DNA of 64,000 nucleotides from Streptantibioticus cattleyicolor NRRL 8057 = DSM 46488 (GTDB taxonomy: Bacteria; Actinomycetota; Actinomycetes; Streptomycetales; Streptomycetaceae): the NCBI RefSeq assembly GCF_000240165.1, contig NC_017586.1, forward strand, positions 1,488,001 to 1,552,000, written 5' to 3'. A model generated the notes under the pieces. The model had not been told where the DNA came from, did not search any database, and saw only the letters and a list, made by a program, of their open reading frames with translations. Below, piece after piece: positions 56,811 to 64,000 of this stretch. The first letter of the stretch is position 1. Every line of letters begins with the position of its first letter. The position numbers and the translations under genes are program-made.

Positions 56811-57943
56811 CCGGCCGCCCGTCCGCCGGCCCGGCCCGCTCCGCGACGCACCCGGGCGCCTGGTGGCTGTGGGCGCTCGGGCTGGCCACCGCGGCCTCCC
56901 GCACCACCAACCCGGTGCTGCTCGCCGTGCTGGCGGCGGTGGCCGGGTACGTGGTCGCCGTCTGCCGCACCCGGGCGCCGTGGGCCCGCTCCTACGGTGC
57001 CTTCCTCAAGCTGGGGCTGGCGGTGCTGGTCCTGCGGCTGTTCTTCGCGGTGGTGCTCGGCTCGCCGATCCCGGGCACCCATGTGCTCTTCACGCTGCCG
57101 CACGTGCCGTTGCCCGGGTGGGCGCACGGGGTGCGGATCGGCGGCCAGGTCACCACCGAGGCGCTGGCCTTCGCCGGGTGCGACGGGATGCGGCTGGCCG
57201 TGCTGCTGGTGTGCGTGGGCGCGGCCAACGCGCTGGCGTCCCCGTCGCGGCTGCTGAAGTCGCTGCCGGGCGCGCTCTACGAGGCCGGGGTGGCGGTGGT
57301 GGTGGCGATGACGTTCGCCCCCAACCTCGTCGCGGACGTCCGGCGGCTGCGGGCCGCCCGCCGGATGCGGGGCCGCCGGGACACCGGGCTCCGCGCGCTG
57401 GCGCAGGTCGGGCTGCCGGTGCTGGAGGGCGCGCTGGAACGGTCGGTGGCGCTGGCCGCCGCGATGGACGCGCGCGGATACGGCCGCACCGCCCAAGTGC
57501 CGCCCGCCGTCCGGCGGTTGACGGCGGTGCTCACGGTGGGCGGGCTGCTCGGGGTGTGCGCCGGGACGTACGGGCTGCTGGCCGCCGAGGGCGCCGGGTT
57601 CGGGCTGCCGGTGCTGGCCCTCGGCCTCGCGGCGGCGCTCGGCGGGCTGTGGCTGGGCGGACGGCGCAGCGTACGCACCCGTTACCGCCCGGACCGCTGG
57701 GGGGTACGCGCCTGGCTGGTGTCGGCCTCCGGGGTGGCGGTCGCCGCGCTGACGATCTGGGCCGCCGGTTACGACCCGGCCGGGCTCGATCCGCCGGCGG
57801 TGCCGCTGACCGCCCCGGCGGTGCCGTTGTGGCCGCTGCTGTCGCTGCTGGCCGGGCTGGTCCCGGCGTTCGCCGCCGCCGGGCCGCGTACCGTCGCGTA
57901 CCGCACGACCACCCCCCACCTGGAGAAGGGAGCCACCCGGTGA
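56807..57943 (+). CDS. ECF transporter T component (CbiQ-like)
   Basis: A 378-aa membrane protein starting at a GTGA overlap. Four to six helices; the coupling helices carry the T-component signatures LRAARRMRGRRD and ALAAAMDARGYGR, the Ala-Arg-Gly motifs that contact the two ATPases. A C-terminal hydrophobic extension of about 100 residues is longer than in most CbiQ proteins. It acts with the double ATPase and S component directly downstream. Confidence 0.88.
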   Translation: MTGRPSAGPARSATHPGAWWLWALGLATAASRTTNPVLLAVLAAVAGYVVAVCRTRAPWARSYGAFLKLGLAVLVLRLFFAVVLGSPIPGTHVLFTLPHVPLPGWAHGVRIGGQVTTEALAFAGCDGMRLAVLLVCVGAANALASPSRLLKSLPGALYEAGVAVVVAMTFAPNLVADVRRLRAARRMRGRRDTGLRALAQVGLPVLEGALERSVALAAAMDARGYGRTAQVPPAVRRLTAVLTVGGLLGVCAGTYGLLAAEGAGFGLPVLALGLAAALGGLWLGGRRSVRTRYRPDRWGVRAWLVSASGVAVAALTIWAAGYDPAGLDPPAVPLTAPAVPLWPLLSLLAGLVPAFAAAGPRTVAYRTTTPHLEKGATR

Positions 57944-59553
57944 TCCGCTTCGCGGACGTCTCCGTCACCTACTCCGGCGCCGCCGCACCCGCGCTGCACG
58001 GCGTCGACCTCACCGTGCCGGAAGGCGAACTGTGCCTGCTCGTCGGCGGATCCGGCACCGGCAAGTCGACCCTGCTGGGCACGGTCGGCGGACTGGTCCC
58101 GCACTTCACCGGCGGCACCCTGCACGGCCGGGTCACCGTGGCCGGCCGCGACACCCGCACCCACAAGCCGCGTGAACTGGCCGACGTGGTGGGCACCGTG
58201 GGCCAGGACCCGCTGGCGCACTTCGTCACCGACACCGTGGAGGACGAACTCGCCTACGGCATGGAGTCGTTGGGCCTGCCCCCGGAGGTGATGCGGCGCC
58301 GCGTCGAGGAGACGCTGGACCTGCTGGGCCTGGCCGCGCTGCGGGACCGGCCGATCGCCGAACTCTCCGGCGGCCAGCGGCAGCGGGTGGCGATCGGCTC
58401 GGTGCTCACCGTCCACCCCCGGGTGCTGGTGCTCGACGAGCCGACCTCGGCGCTCGACCCGGGCGCCGCCGAGGAGGTGCTGGCGGTGCTCCAGCGGCTC
58501 GTGCACGACCTGGGCACCACCGTGCTGCTCGCCGAGCACCGGCTGGAACGGGTGGTGCAGTACGCGGACCAGGTGATCTGGCTGCCCGGCCCCGGTGAGC
58601 CGCCGGTGACCGGGACCCCCGCCGAGGTGATGGCGCGCTCCCCCATGGTGCCGCCGGTGGTCGAGCTGGGCCGGGTGGCCGGCTGGTCGCCGCTGCCGCT
58701 GTCGATACGGGACGCCCGGCGTGCCGCGGGTCCGCTGCGCGAGCGGCTGGCCGGACTCGCCCCGGTGCCGCGCCCGCGTCCCGCCCCGGGCGATCCGGTG
58801 GCCGAGGCGGCCGGGCTGGTGGTGCGCCGCGGTGCCCTGGAGGCGCTGTGCGGGGTGGGGCTGACGGTGCGGGCCGGCGAGGCGGTGGCGCTGATGGGAC
58901 GCAACGGCGCCGGGAAGTCCACGCTGCTGTCGACCCTGGCCGGACTGCACGAGCCGGCGTCGGGCACGGTACGGGTCGGCGGCCTCGTCCCGCACCGCAG
59001 CCGCCCGCGTGACCTGGTGCGCAAGGTGGGCCTGGTGCCGCAGGAGCCGCGCGACCTGCTGTACGCGGACACGGTGGCCGCCGAGTGCGCGGCGGCCGAC
59101 CAGGACGCGCAGGCCGCCCCGGGCACCTGCCGGACGCTGGTGGCCCAGCTGCTGCCCGGGGTCGCCGACGACGTCCACCCCCGGGACCTGTCCGAGGGCC
59201 AGCGGCTCGCGCTCGCGCTGGCCGTGGTGCTCACCGCGCGCCCGCCGCTGCTGCTGCTCGACGAGCCGACCCGGGGCCTGGACTACCCGGCGAAGGCCCG
59301 GCTGGTGGCCGAACTGCGGCGGCTGACCGCGCTGGGCCACGGGATCGTCCTCGCCACCCACGACGTGGAACTGGCCGCCGAACTCGCCGACCGGGTGGTC
59401 GTCCTGGCCGACGGCGAGGTGGTCGCCGACGGCCCCACCGCCGACGTGGTGGTCTCCTCCCCCGCGTTCGCCCCGCAGGTGGCCAAGGTCGTCGGCGAGG
59501 GACCGTGGCTGACGGTACGTCAGGTCACGGACGCGCTGGAGGCCCGGCCGTGA
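57940..59553 (+). CDS. Fused double ECF ATPase (EcfA-EcfA')
   Basis: A 537-aa protein with two ABC domains. The first has Walker A LLVGGSGTGKSTLLG, Q loop VGQDPLAHFVTD, signature ELSGGQRQRVAIG and Walker B VLVLDEPTSALDP. The second has Walker A LMGRNGAGKSTLLST, signature DLSEGQRLALALAVV and Walker B LLLLDEPTRGLD. The start is GTG 57940 overlapping the T-component stop. It powers uptake by the ECF complex. Confidence 0.92.
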   Translation: MIRFADVSVTYSGAAAPALHGVDLTVPEGELCLLVGGSGTGKSTLLGTVGGLVPHFTGGTLHGRVTVAGRDTRTHKPRELADVVGTVGQDPLAHFVTDTVEDELAYGMESLGLPPEVMRRRVEETLDLLGLAALRDRPIAELSGGQRQRVAIGSVLTVHPRVLVLDEPTSALDPGAAEEVLAVLQRLVHDLGTTVLLAEHRLERVVQYADQVIWLPGPGEPPVTGTPAEVMARSPMVPPVVELGRVAGWSPLPLSIRDARRAAGPLRERLAGLAPVPRPRPAPGDPVAEAAGLVVRRGALEALCGVGLTVRAGEAVALMGRNGAGKSTLLSTLAGLHEPASGTVRVGGLVPHRSRPRDLVRKVGLVPQEPRDLLYADTVAAECAAADQDAQAAPGTCRTLVAQLLPGVADDVHPRDLSEGQRLALALAVVLTARPPLLLLDEPTRGLDYPAKARLVAELRRLTALGHGIVLATHDVELAAELADRVVVLADGEVVADGPTADVVVSSPAFAPQVAKVVGEGPWLTVRQVTDALEARP

Positions 59554-60395
59554 CGGGCACCAAGGCGCGCGGCGGGCGCCGGGTGCGGGCGGTACGGCTG
59601 GGCGCCCGCTCGGTGGCGGCGCTGGTGCTGGTCTCGGCGATCGGCGTGGTGGCGTTCGGCTGGCCGCTGCTGGCCGCGCCGGGGTCCGGGCTGGCGCACA
59701 GCACCGACGCGCCGTGGCTCTTCGCCGCGCTGCTGCCGCTGCTGCTGGCGGTCGTGGTCGCCACCATCGCGGACACCGGGCTGGACGCCAAGGCGGTGGC
59801 GATGCTCGGGGTGCTGGCGGCGGTGGGCGCGGCGCTGCGTCCGCTGGGCGCGGGCACCGCGGGCATCGAGCCGATGTTCTTCCTGATGGTGCTCTCCGGC
59901 CGGGTGCTCGGCCCCGGCTTCGGCTTCGTGCTCGGCGCGCTGTCGATGTTCGCCTCCGCGCTGCTGACCGGCGGGGTCGGGCCGTGGATGCCGTTCCAGA
60001 TGCTCTCCATGGGCTGGGTCTCGATGGGCGCGGGCCTGCTGCCGCGTCCCGAAACCCTGCGCGGCAAGGGCGAACTGGCGCTGCTCGCGCTGTACGGGGT
60101 GGTCTCCTCGCTGCTGTACGGCACGGTGATGAACCTCCAGGGTTGGCCGTACATCGCGGGCCTCGGCTCCGGCGTGTCGTACGTCCCGGGCGCGCCGCTC
60201 GGCGACAACCTGGTCCGCTTCCTCACCTACTGCCTGGCCACCTCGCTCGGCTGGGACGTCCCGCGCGCCGTGGTCACCGCGGTCCTCACCTTCGTGCTCG
60301 GCGCGCCGATCCTCGCCGCGCTGCGCCGCGCCACCCGCCGCGCCGCCTTCGCCGCCCCGGTCTCCTTCGCCCCCGAGGGATCCGACGCGCCGTAG
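59550..60395 (+). CDS. ECF transporter S component
   Basis: A 281-aa membrane protein from GTG 59550 (GTGA overlap with the ATPase). Six helices; the region GTAGIEPMFFLMVLSGRVLGPGFGF and the GPWMPFQMLSMGWVSMGAG loop match Streptomyces ECF substrate-binding subunits. The substrate specificity is not readable from sequence; the toroid and SCO2322-like partners make a vitamin bound by a toroid protein, such as a cobalamin-type molecule, a hypothesis only. Confidence 0.85.
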   Translation: MTGTKARGGRRVRAVRLGARSVAALVLVSAIGVVAFGWPLLAAPGSGLAHSTDAPWLFAALLPLLLAVVVATIADTGLDAKAVAMLGVLAAVGAALRPLGAGTAGIEPMFFLMVLSGRVLGPGFGFVLGALSMFASALLTGGVGPWMPFQMLSMGWVSMGAGLLPRPETLRGKGELALLALYGVVSSLLYGTVMNLQGWPYIAGLGSGVSYVPGAPLGDNLVRFLTYCLATSLGWDVPRAVVTAVLTFVLGAPILAALRRATRRAAFAAPVSFAPEGSDAP

Positions 60396-60480
60396 GCGTC
60401 CTTGCGGCACGCCGTGGTCATGGGGGACGTTGAGCGTCACGACGGCTCGCTCGTACGACCCCGTAAGGCGGTGCGTGACC

Positions 60481-61050
60481 ATGACGGTGAAGGTCCTGCT
60501 GGTGACCGGCGACGCGGCGGAGTCGCTGGAGGTGCTCTACCCCTACCAGCGGCTGCGCGAGGAGGGGTACGAGGTGCACATCGCGGCCCCGGCGCGCAGG
60601 AAACTGCGGTTCGTGGTGCACGACTTCGAGGACGGCTTCGACACCTACACCGAGAAGCCCGGCTACACCTGGCCCGCCGACCTCGCCTTCGCCGAGGTCG
60701 ACCCCACCGGCTACGCGGCCCTGGTGGTCCCCGGCGGCCGGGCCCCGGAATACCTGCGCAACGACGCCGACCTCCAGCGGATCGTCCAGCACTTCTTCGA
60801 CGCCGGCAAGCCCGTCGCCCAGATCTGCCACGGCCCCCAGATCACCGCCGCCGCCGGCGTCCTCACCGGCCGCCGCACCGCCGCCTACCCCGCCCTCCAC
60901 CCCGACATCACCGCCGCCGGCGCCACCTTCGAAGACGCCCCCGCCGTCACCGACGGCCCCCTCGTCTCCGCCCGCGCCTGGCCCGACCACCCGGCCTGGA
61001 TGCGGGCCTTCCTGGAGGTGCTCCGCAAGACGGCGCCGGTGACGGAGTGA
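60481..61050 (+). CDS. DJ-1/PfpI family protein
   Basis: A 189-aa protein: VKVLLVTGDAAESLEVLYPYQRL at the N-terminus, ALVVPGGRAPEYLRND, and the nucleophile elbow VAQICHGPQITAAAGVL with the conserved Cys, followed by a short C-terminal part. The family includes glyoxalase III/deglycase-like and stress proteins. ATG 60481 is preferred; a GTG two codons upstream is also possible. A perfect palindrome follows the stop by 15 bp. Confidence 0.9.
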   Translation: MTVKVLLVTGDAAESLEVLYPYQRLREEGYEVHIAAPARRKLRFVVHDFEDGFDTYTEKPGYTWPADLAFAEVDPTGYAALVVPGGRAPEYLRNDADLQRIVQHFFDAGKPVAQICHGPQITAAAGVLTGRRTAAYPALHPDITAAGATFEDAPAVTDGPLVSARAWPDHPAWMRAFLEVLRKTAPVTE

Positions 61051-61064
61051 CGTCCGTCCGCGGT

Positions 61065-61080
61065 CGGGACAATTGTCCCG
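61065..61080. terminator. Perfect 16-bp palindrome, terminator or operator
   Basis: CGGGACAATTGTCCCG can form a 6-bp stem with an AATT loop just after the DJ-1 gene. A further half-like TCGGGACA occurs at 61087. A terminator is likely given position; an operator for the following gene is also possible. Confidence 0.45.
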
Positions 61081-61138
61081 GCCGAGTCGGGACACGCTGA
61101 TCTGGGAACCGGCCTCCGGGGCCGGTGAGACTGGCGGG

Positions 61139-61395
61139 GTGAAGACATCCTCGCAGCGGACGGAGTCCGAGGCCCGGCCCGTGGTGCGGCTGCGGGCGCC
61201 GGTGGAGACGGTGAGCCGCCGGGCGCCGGTGTTGTGGGCGGTACGGGCCGGGATCGGCTGGGCCGTGGTGTCGCTGGGCCAGGTGGGGTGGGCGCTGGGG
61301 GACCGGGTGCGCCCGTGGCAGGCGGTGTTGATGGGGGTCACCGTGGTGCTGGCCGCGAGCCCCGGCAGGGTGAGCCTGGACGGCACCGCGACCTG
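61139..61395 (+). pseudogene. Truncated gene, possible bPH2-domain protein N-terminus
   Basis: GTG 61139 opens KTSSQRTESEARPVVRLRAP, then SRRAPVLWAVRAGIGWAVVS and a hydrophobic stretch. This resembles the beginning of Streptomyces YdbS-like PH-domain membrane proteins. After about 85 codons the sequence turns into the antisense of the TetR gene and the sense ends, so the gene is cut off around 61395. The family call is weak. Confidence 0.4.
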
Positions 61396-61959
61396 TCAGC
61401 GACCGCGGGGTCGGCCCAGCACGATGTCGGCGGCCATGGCGCGGACCTCGGCGGGGGTGCGGCCGGGGTGCTCGGCGGCGAGGAAGTGGCTGCCGATGGC
61501 CAGGCTGAACGCGAGCAGGCCGCGGGCCTCGATCTCGTCGCGGTCGTCGCAGAAGGTGCCGATCATCTCGCGCAGCAGCGCCATGCGTGCGTTGTCCACC
61601 CGGCGCAGGCACGCGGCGGCGGCCTCGTCCCGCCGGGCCCAGTCGCGGACGGCGAGGTCGATCGGGAGCAACCGGTCGGCGGACAGGGTGAGTTGGCCAG
61701 CCAGCCGGATCTTCTCCCGCGGGTCGCCGTCGAGTTCTCTGACGCGTTCGAGGACGTCGGCGGTGCTCTCCCGCTCCCAGGTCTCCAGCATCGCCGCCAG
61801 CAGCGCGTCGCGGTCGGCGAAGTACCCGTAGAACCCGCCCTTGGTAACGCCGAGCGCCTTGGCGAGGGCTTCGACCCGTACGGCGTCCACGCCTCCGGAG
61901 GCGAGCGCCCGGAGCCCCTCCTCGACCCAGGCATCGCGCGGTGTGCGCCTCGCGCCCAC
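61396..61959 (-). CDS. TetR-family transcriptional regulator
   Basis: A 187-aa protein from GTG 61959, with GAGGAG upstream. The HTH region is ALAKALGVTKGGFYGYFADRDALLAAML; the helical ligand domain follows and ends MAADIVLGRPRGR. It is divergent from the DUF2867 gene. Two copies of a TGTACG-N4-CGTACA-type dyad sit between them, so it probably represses both directions. Confidence 0.9.
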   Translation of the reverse strand: MGARRTPRDAWVEEGLRALASGGVDAVRVEALAKALGVTKGGFYGYFADRDALLAAMLETWERESTADVLERVRELDGDPREKIRLAGQLTLSADRLLPIDLAVRDWARRDEAAAACLRRVDNARMALLREMIGTFCDDRDEIEARGLLAFSLAIGSHFLAAEHPGRTPAEVRAMAADIVLGRPRGR

Positions 61960-61989
61960 GGTGTGTCTCCTCTCACGGCCCACCCCCGC

Positions 61990-62043
61990 TGTACGCCACC
62001 GTACAACCGGGCTAGCTTGACTGTTGTACGCAACCGTATACAA
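61990..62043. promoter_or_regulatory. Twin TetR operators in divergent promoter
   Basis: TGTACGCCACCGTACA (61990-62005) is a perfect dyad. TGTACGCAACCGTATACA (62025-62042) is a second copy with a 2-bp expansion. A TTGACT -35-like box (62017-62022) and the TATACA sequence (62037-62042) form a plus-strand promoter overlapped by the second site. Confidence 0.7.
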
Positions 62044-62063
62044 CGACGTCGGGAGAGACACCG

Positions 62064-62126
62064 ATGACCGTCGAATCCGTCGCGTTCCCACCGTCCCGGC
62101 TCCAGCCGGGGCGGGCCGGGCGATGA
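62064..62126 (+). CDS. 20-aa leader-like ORF
   Basis: ATG 62064 follows GGGAGAGACACCG and encodes MTVESVAFPPSRLQPG and four more residues. Its stop overlaps the ATG of the DUF2867 gene by 4 bp (ATGA). It may be a translated leader coupling translation to the main gene, or the remnant of a longer gene. Confidence 0.4.
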   Translation: MTVESVAFPPSRLQPGRAGR

Positions 62127-62725
62127 GGCTCCCGAAGGCCGCCCACACCTCGTTACCGTGGCGGATCCACGACCTCGCCCCCGACTTCCGGGTCGAGGAC
62201 GTGTGGTCCTACCGCGCCCCCGGCGCCGGCCCCGACGACTTCCCCGCGATGCTCGCCGCACTACGGGCGGCCGGCGGCCTCAGCACCCAACCACCTCTCG
62301 TCCGCCTGCTGTTCGCGGCCCGCTGGAAACTCGGCGCCCTCCTCGGCTGGGACGCCCCCGGGGCCGGCCTCGACGGTCGGGCACGGCCCCTGCGCGACCG
62401 CCTCCCCGACGACCTGCGCGGGCCCCTGACCGGAACGGCCGCGCCGGACACCCCGTTCACCATCGTGTACCAGCTCCACGACGAATCCGCCGACGAGTTG
62501 GCCAACAGGACCGTCCACACCATCTGCCACCTGGGATGGGCCCCGGCCGACAACGGTGACCACGAACTGCGGATGGCCGTCCTCACCAAGCCCAACGGCC
62601 TCTTCGGCCGGGTATACATGGCCGCGATCAAGCCGTTCCGGCACCTGATCGTCTATCCGGCGCTGACGCGCCAGTGGGAACGCGCCTGGCTCGACCGAGG
62701 GCGCCCGCGCGCCCGGGCGAGGTAG
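62123..62725 (+). CDS. DUF2867 domain protein
   Basis: A 200-aa protein: SLPWRIHDLAPDFRVEDVWSYR, LLFAARWKLGALLGWD and PFTIVYQLHDESADELANRTV, ending YMAAIKPFRHLIVYPALTRQWERAW. These are hallmarks of DUF2867, a SRPBCC-like domain often next to TetR regulators. It carries no signal peptide. Likely controlled by the divergent TetR through the twin operators; function unknown. Confidence 0.85.
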   Translation: MRLPKAAHTSLPWRIHDLAPDFRVEDVWSYRAPGAGPDDFPAMLAALRAAGGLSTQPPLVRLLFAARWKLGALLGWDAPGAGLDGRARPLRDRLPDDLRGPLTGTAAPDTPFTIVYQLHDESADELANRTVHTICHLGWAPADNGDHELRMAVLTKPNGLFGRVYMAAIKPFRHLIVYPALTRQWERAWLDRGRPRARAR

Positions 62726-62837
62726 CGGGGCCGTGCGCGGTAGCCGGACGCGAGCCCACACGGGCGTGCGGGGGCGCTTCTTCCGTCCGGGGCGACGTCT
62801 CAGCTTGACTCTGTCGGGGATCTTGGTTGCCGTCCTC

Positions 62838-64000
62838 TCAGCTGACGGCTCGCCAGGAACGTAGGCGCGGGATGCCTTGCTGGTCGAGGTGGTCCTGGAA
62901 GGCTGTCGGCGGTCGTGGGGGCGCGCTTTCGCCGGGGGCCTGCTTGCTGAGGCGTTCGACGTTGACGGCGATGGCGGTGAGTACGTGCTGTAGGTGTGCC
63001 TTGGCCTGCCCGCGGTAGCGGCAGTGGCGCATGCCATGGCCGTGGGCGAACTCGCAGATGGTGCCCTCGATTCCGGAGCGGACCGCATATCGCTTGTGCC
63101 AGGCCGGATCCTGCTGGTCGGCGCGGTTGCGCAACTGCAGTTCGAGCAGCTCGCGCGGAGGGAAGCCCACGGAGCGGTGGGCGTCGCGGGAACTGGTGCA
63201 CTTGGCCCGGACCGGGCAGGGCTGGCACTGGCTCTTGGTGAAGCGGGCGATGATCAGTGGAGCGGCGGTCGGTGAGGAGGTCGGGTAGGGGCCGTGCCAG
63301 CCGGCGCTGACCTGGCCCTGCGGGCAGGTGACCTCCTTGCGGTCGAAGTCGATCCGGAAGTCGTCGCGGGCGAAGCCCTCGCCGCGGCGGTGCTGGCGGG
63401 TGGGGTTGCCCGGCAGTGGCCCGACGACGGTGACACGGTGTCCACGCTGGGCCTGTTCCAGGTGGGGCAGGGAGGTGTAGCCGCCGTCGACCAGATGCTC
63501 GTCGGGCAGCAGGCTCCGCCGCTCCAGCCGGCTGTGGATGCCGGGCAGGACCTCGGTGTCGGCGCTGGTCGCCGGCATAGTGGCCACGTCAGTGATCACA
63601 TTGGGTCCGTCGTCGGAGCAGGTCTCGGTCACATGGGCGAGGAACCCCGTCCAGCGGGTGACCTGCCCGCGGCGTGCGTAGCGGGCCGTCGGGTCGTAGG
63701 GCGAGACGATCCGCTGGGCCGAGGGCGGCAGGCCGCTGGCGTCGTCATCGTCGCGCCAGCGCAGGCGCCCGACGGGGTCCCAGTAGTAGTTCTGCACCAG
63801 GATCTGCCGCAGGACCTGGACTTGGGGCCTGCCGAGCAGGGAGGGGTGGTTGCGGCCGAGGTGTTCGAGCAGGCGGCGGGCGTCGTCGCCGGTGGTGTTG
63901 ATCCGGGTCTTGGGCCGGGTGGGGTTCTTGCCCAGGCGCACCGGTCGGCCGTAGCGGCGGCCCCAGTCCTCGCCGACCAGGCCGTCCAGCGCGTGGTCGG
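62838..64000 (-). CDS. IS1182-family transposase, 5' part outside window
   Basis: An open frame of 387 codons runs off the right edge. It contains [67 protein letters not shown], the Cys-rich [12 protein letters not shown] and [14 protein letters not shown], and a C-terminal [23 protein letters not shown]. These are signatures of DDE_Tnp_1/DUF4096-type IS1182 transposases. The stop is at 62838; the inverted repeat of the left end was not identified in 62726-62837. Confidence 0.87.
   Translation of the reverse strand, partial: DHALDGLVGEDWGRRYGRPVRLGKNPTRPKTRINTTGDDARRLLEHLGRNHPSLLGRPQVQVLRQILVQNYYWDPVGRLRWRDDDDASGLPPSAQRIVSPYDPTARYARRGQVTRWTGFLAHVTETCSDDGPNVITDVATMPATSADTEVLPGIHSRLERRSLLPDEHLVDGGYTSLPHLEQAQRGHRVTVVGPLPGNPTRQHRRGEGFARDDFRIDFDRKEVTCPQGQVSAGWHGPYPTSSPTAAPLIIARFTKSQCQPCPVRAKCTSSRDAHRSVGFPPRELLELQLRNRADQQDPAWHKRYAVRSGIEGTICEFAHGHGMRHCRYRGQAKAHLQHVLTAIAVNVERLSKQAPGESAPPRPPTAFQDHLDQQGIPRLRSWRAVS

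Noticed and set aside
59509-59523. CTGACGGTACGTCAG identical to the 37394 site
   Set aside because: It lies inside the coding sequence of the double ATPase, in a region where codon use explains it; kept only as a remark in the operator finding.
1-64000. CRISPR arrays
   Set aside because: No set of regularly spaced identical repeats was seen; the repeats present are single pairs or in-gene duplications.

Overview
The window looks like a Streptomyces chromosome. GC is very high, GTG starts are common, and genes are joined by 4-bp ATGA/GTGA overlaps. Actinomycete hallmarks present are DUF397/DUF5753 regulator pairs, an F420-type oxidoreductase, a KstR-type regulator and a ram/amf (SapB-type) class III lanthipeptide cluster. 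All identifications rest on reading the sequence and recalled family knowledge; no database search was run.

Left part (1-14.6 kb): a defence-type genomic island. A 30-bp near-perfect copy (29/30) of the 3' end of the RNase P RNA gene lies at 672-701. The real rnpB 3' end is at 14182-14211 in the same orientation. The 13.5 kb between them carries a DUF6086 gene coupled to a truncated REase-like toxin, an IS3-family element, a truncated presumed DNA methylase, a 2241-aa YprA/DISARM-like DUF1998 helicase, a RelE-like domain fused to a UvrD-type helicase, and a convergent PD-(D/E)XK nuclease. A tRNA-Arg(CCG) 3'-half remnant and a degraded ORF lie at the right end. No integrase is visible.

Middle part (14.6-43.5 kb): mostly core genes. 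In order these are a FUSC transporter, yaaA, a PadR/monooxygenase pair with a clear operator, eda, an RNase H/phosphatase - zinc-ribbon - Nif3 operon (the zinc-ribbon gene apparently starts with CTG), and a beta-oxidation-like SDR/ADH/MaoC operon. Then come a histidine kinase and response regulator separated by a BP74-related gene and an HTH/DUF397 module, followed by an MFS exporter, a methyltransferase, an amidase and an LLM oxidoreductase. A glycosyltransferase/methyltransferase/alpha-toroid operon is divergent from a KstR-like TetR gene with a consensus KstR box between them.

Right part (43.5-64 kb): a complete ram/amf cluster (ramR, two ABC transporters, a 37-aa ramS with two SxxSxxxC motifs, ramC); an aldehyde dehydrogenase with a frameshifted ferredoxin; a metallo-beta-lactamase gene; and a five-gene ECF transporter operon (secreted alpha-toroid protein, SCO2322-like protein, CbiQ-type T component, fused double ATPase, S component). 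After that come a DJ-1/PfpI protein, a truncated gene, a TetR/DUF2867 divergent pair with twin operators, and an IS1182-like transposase running off the right edge.
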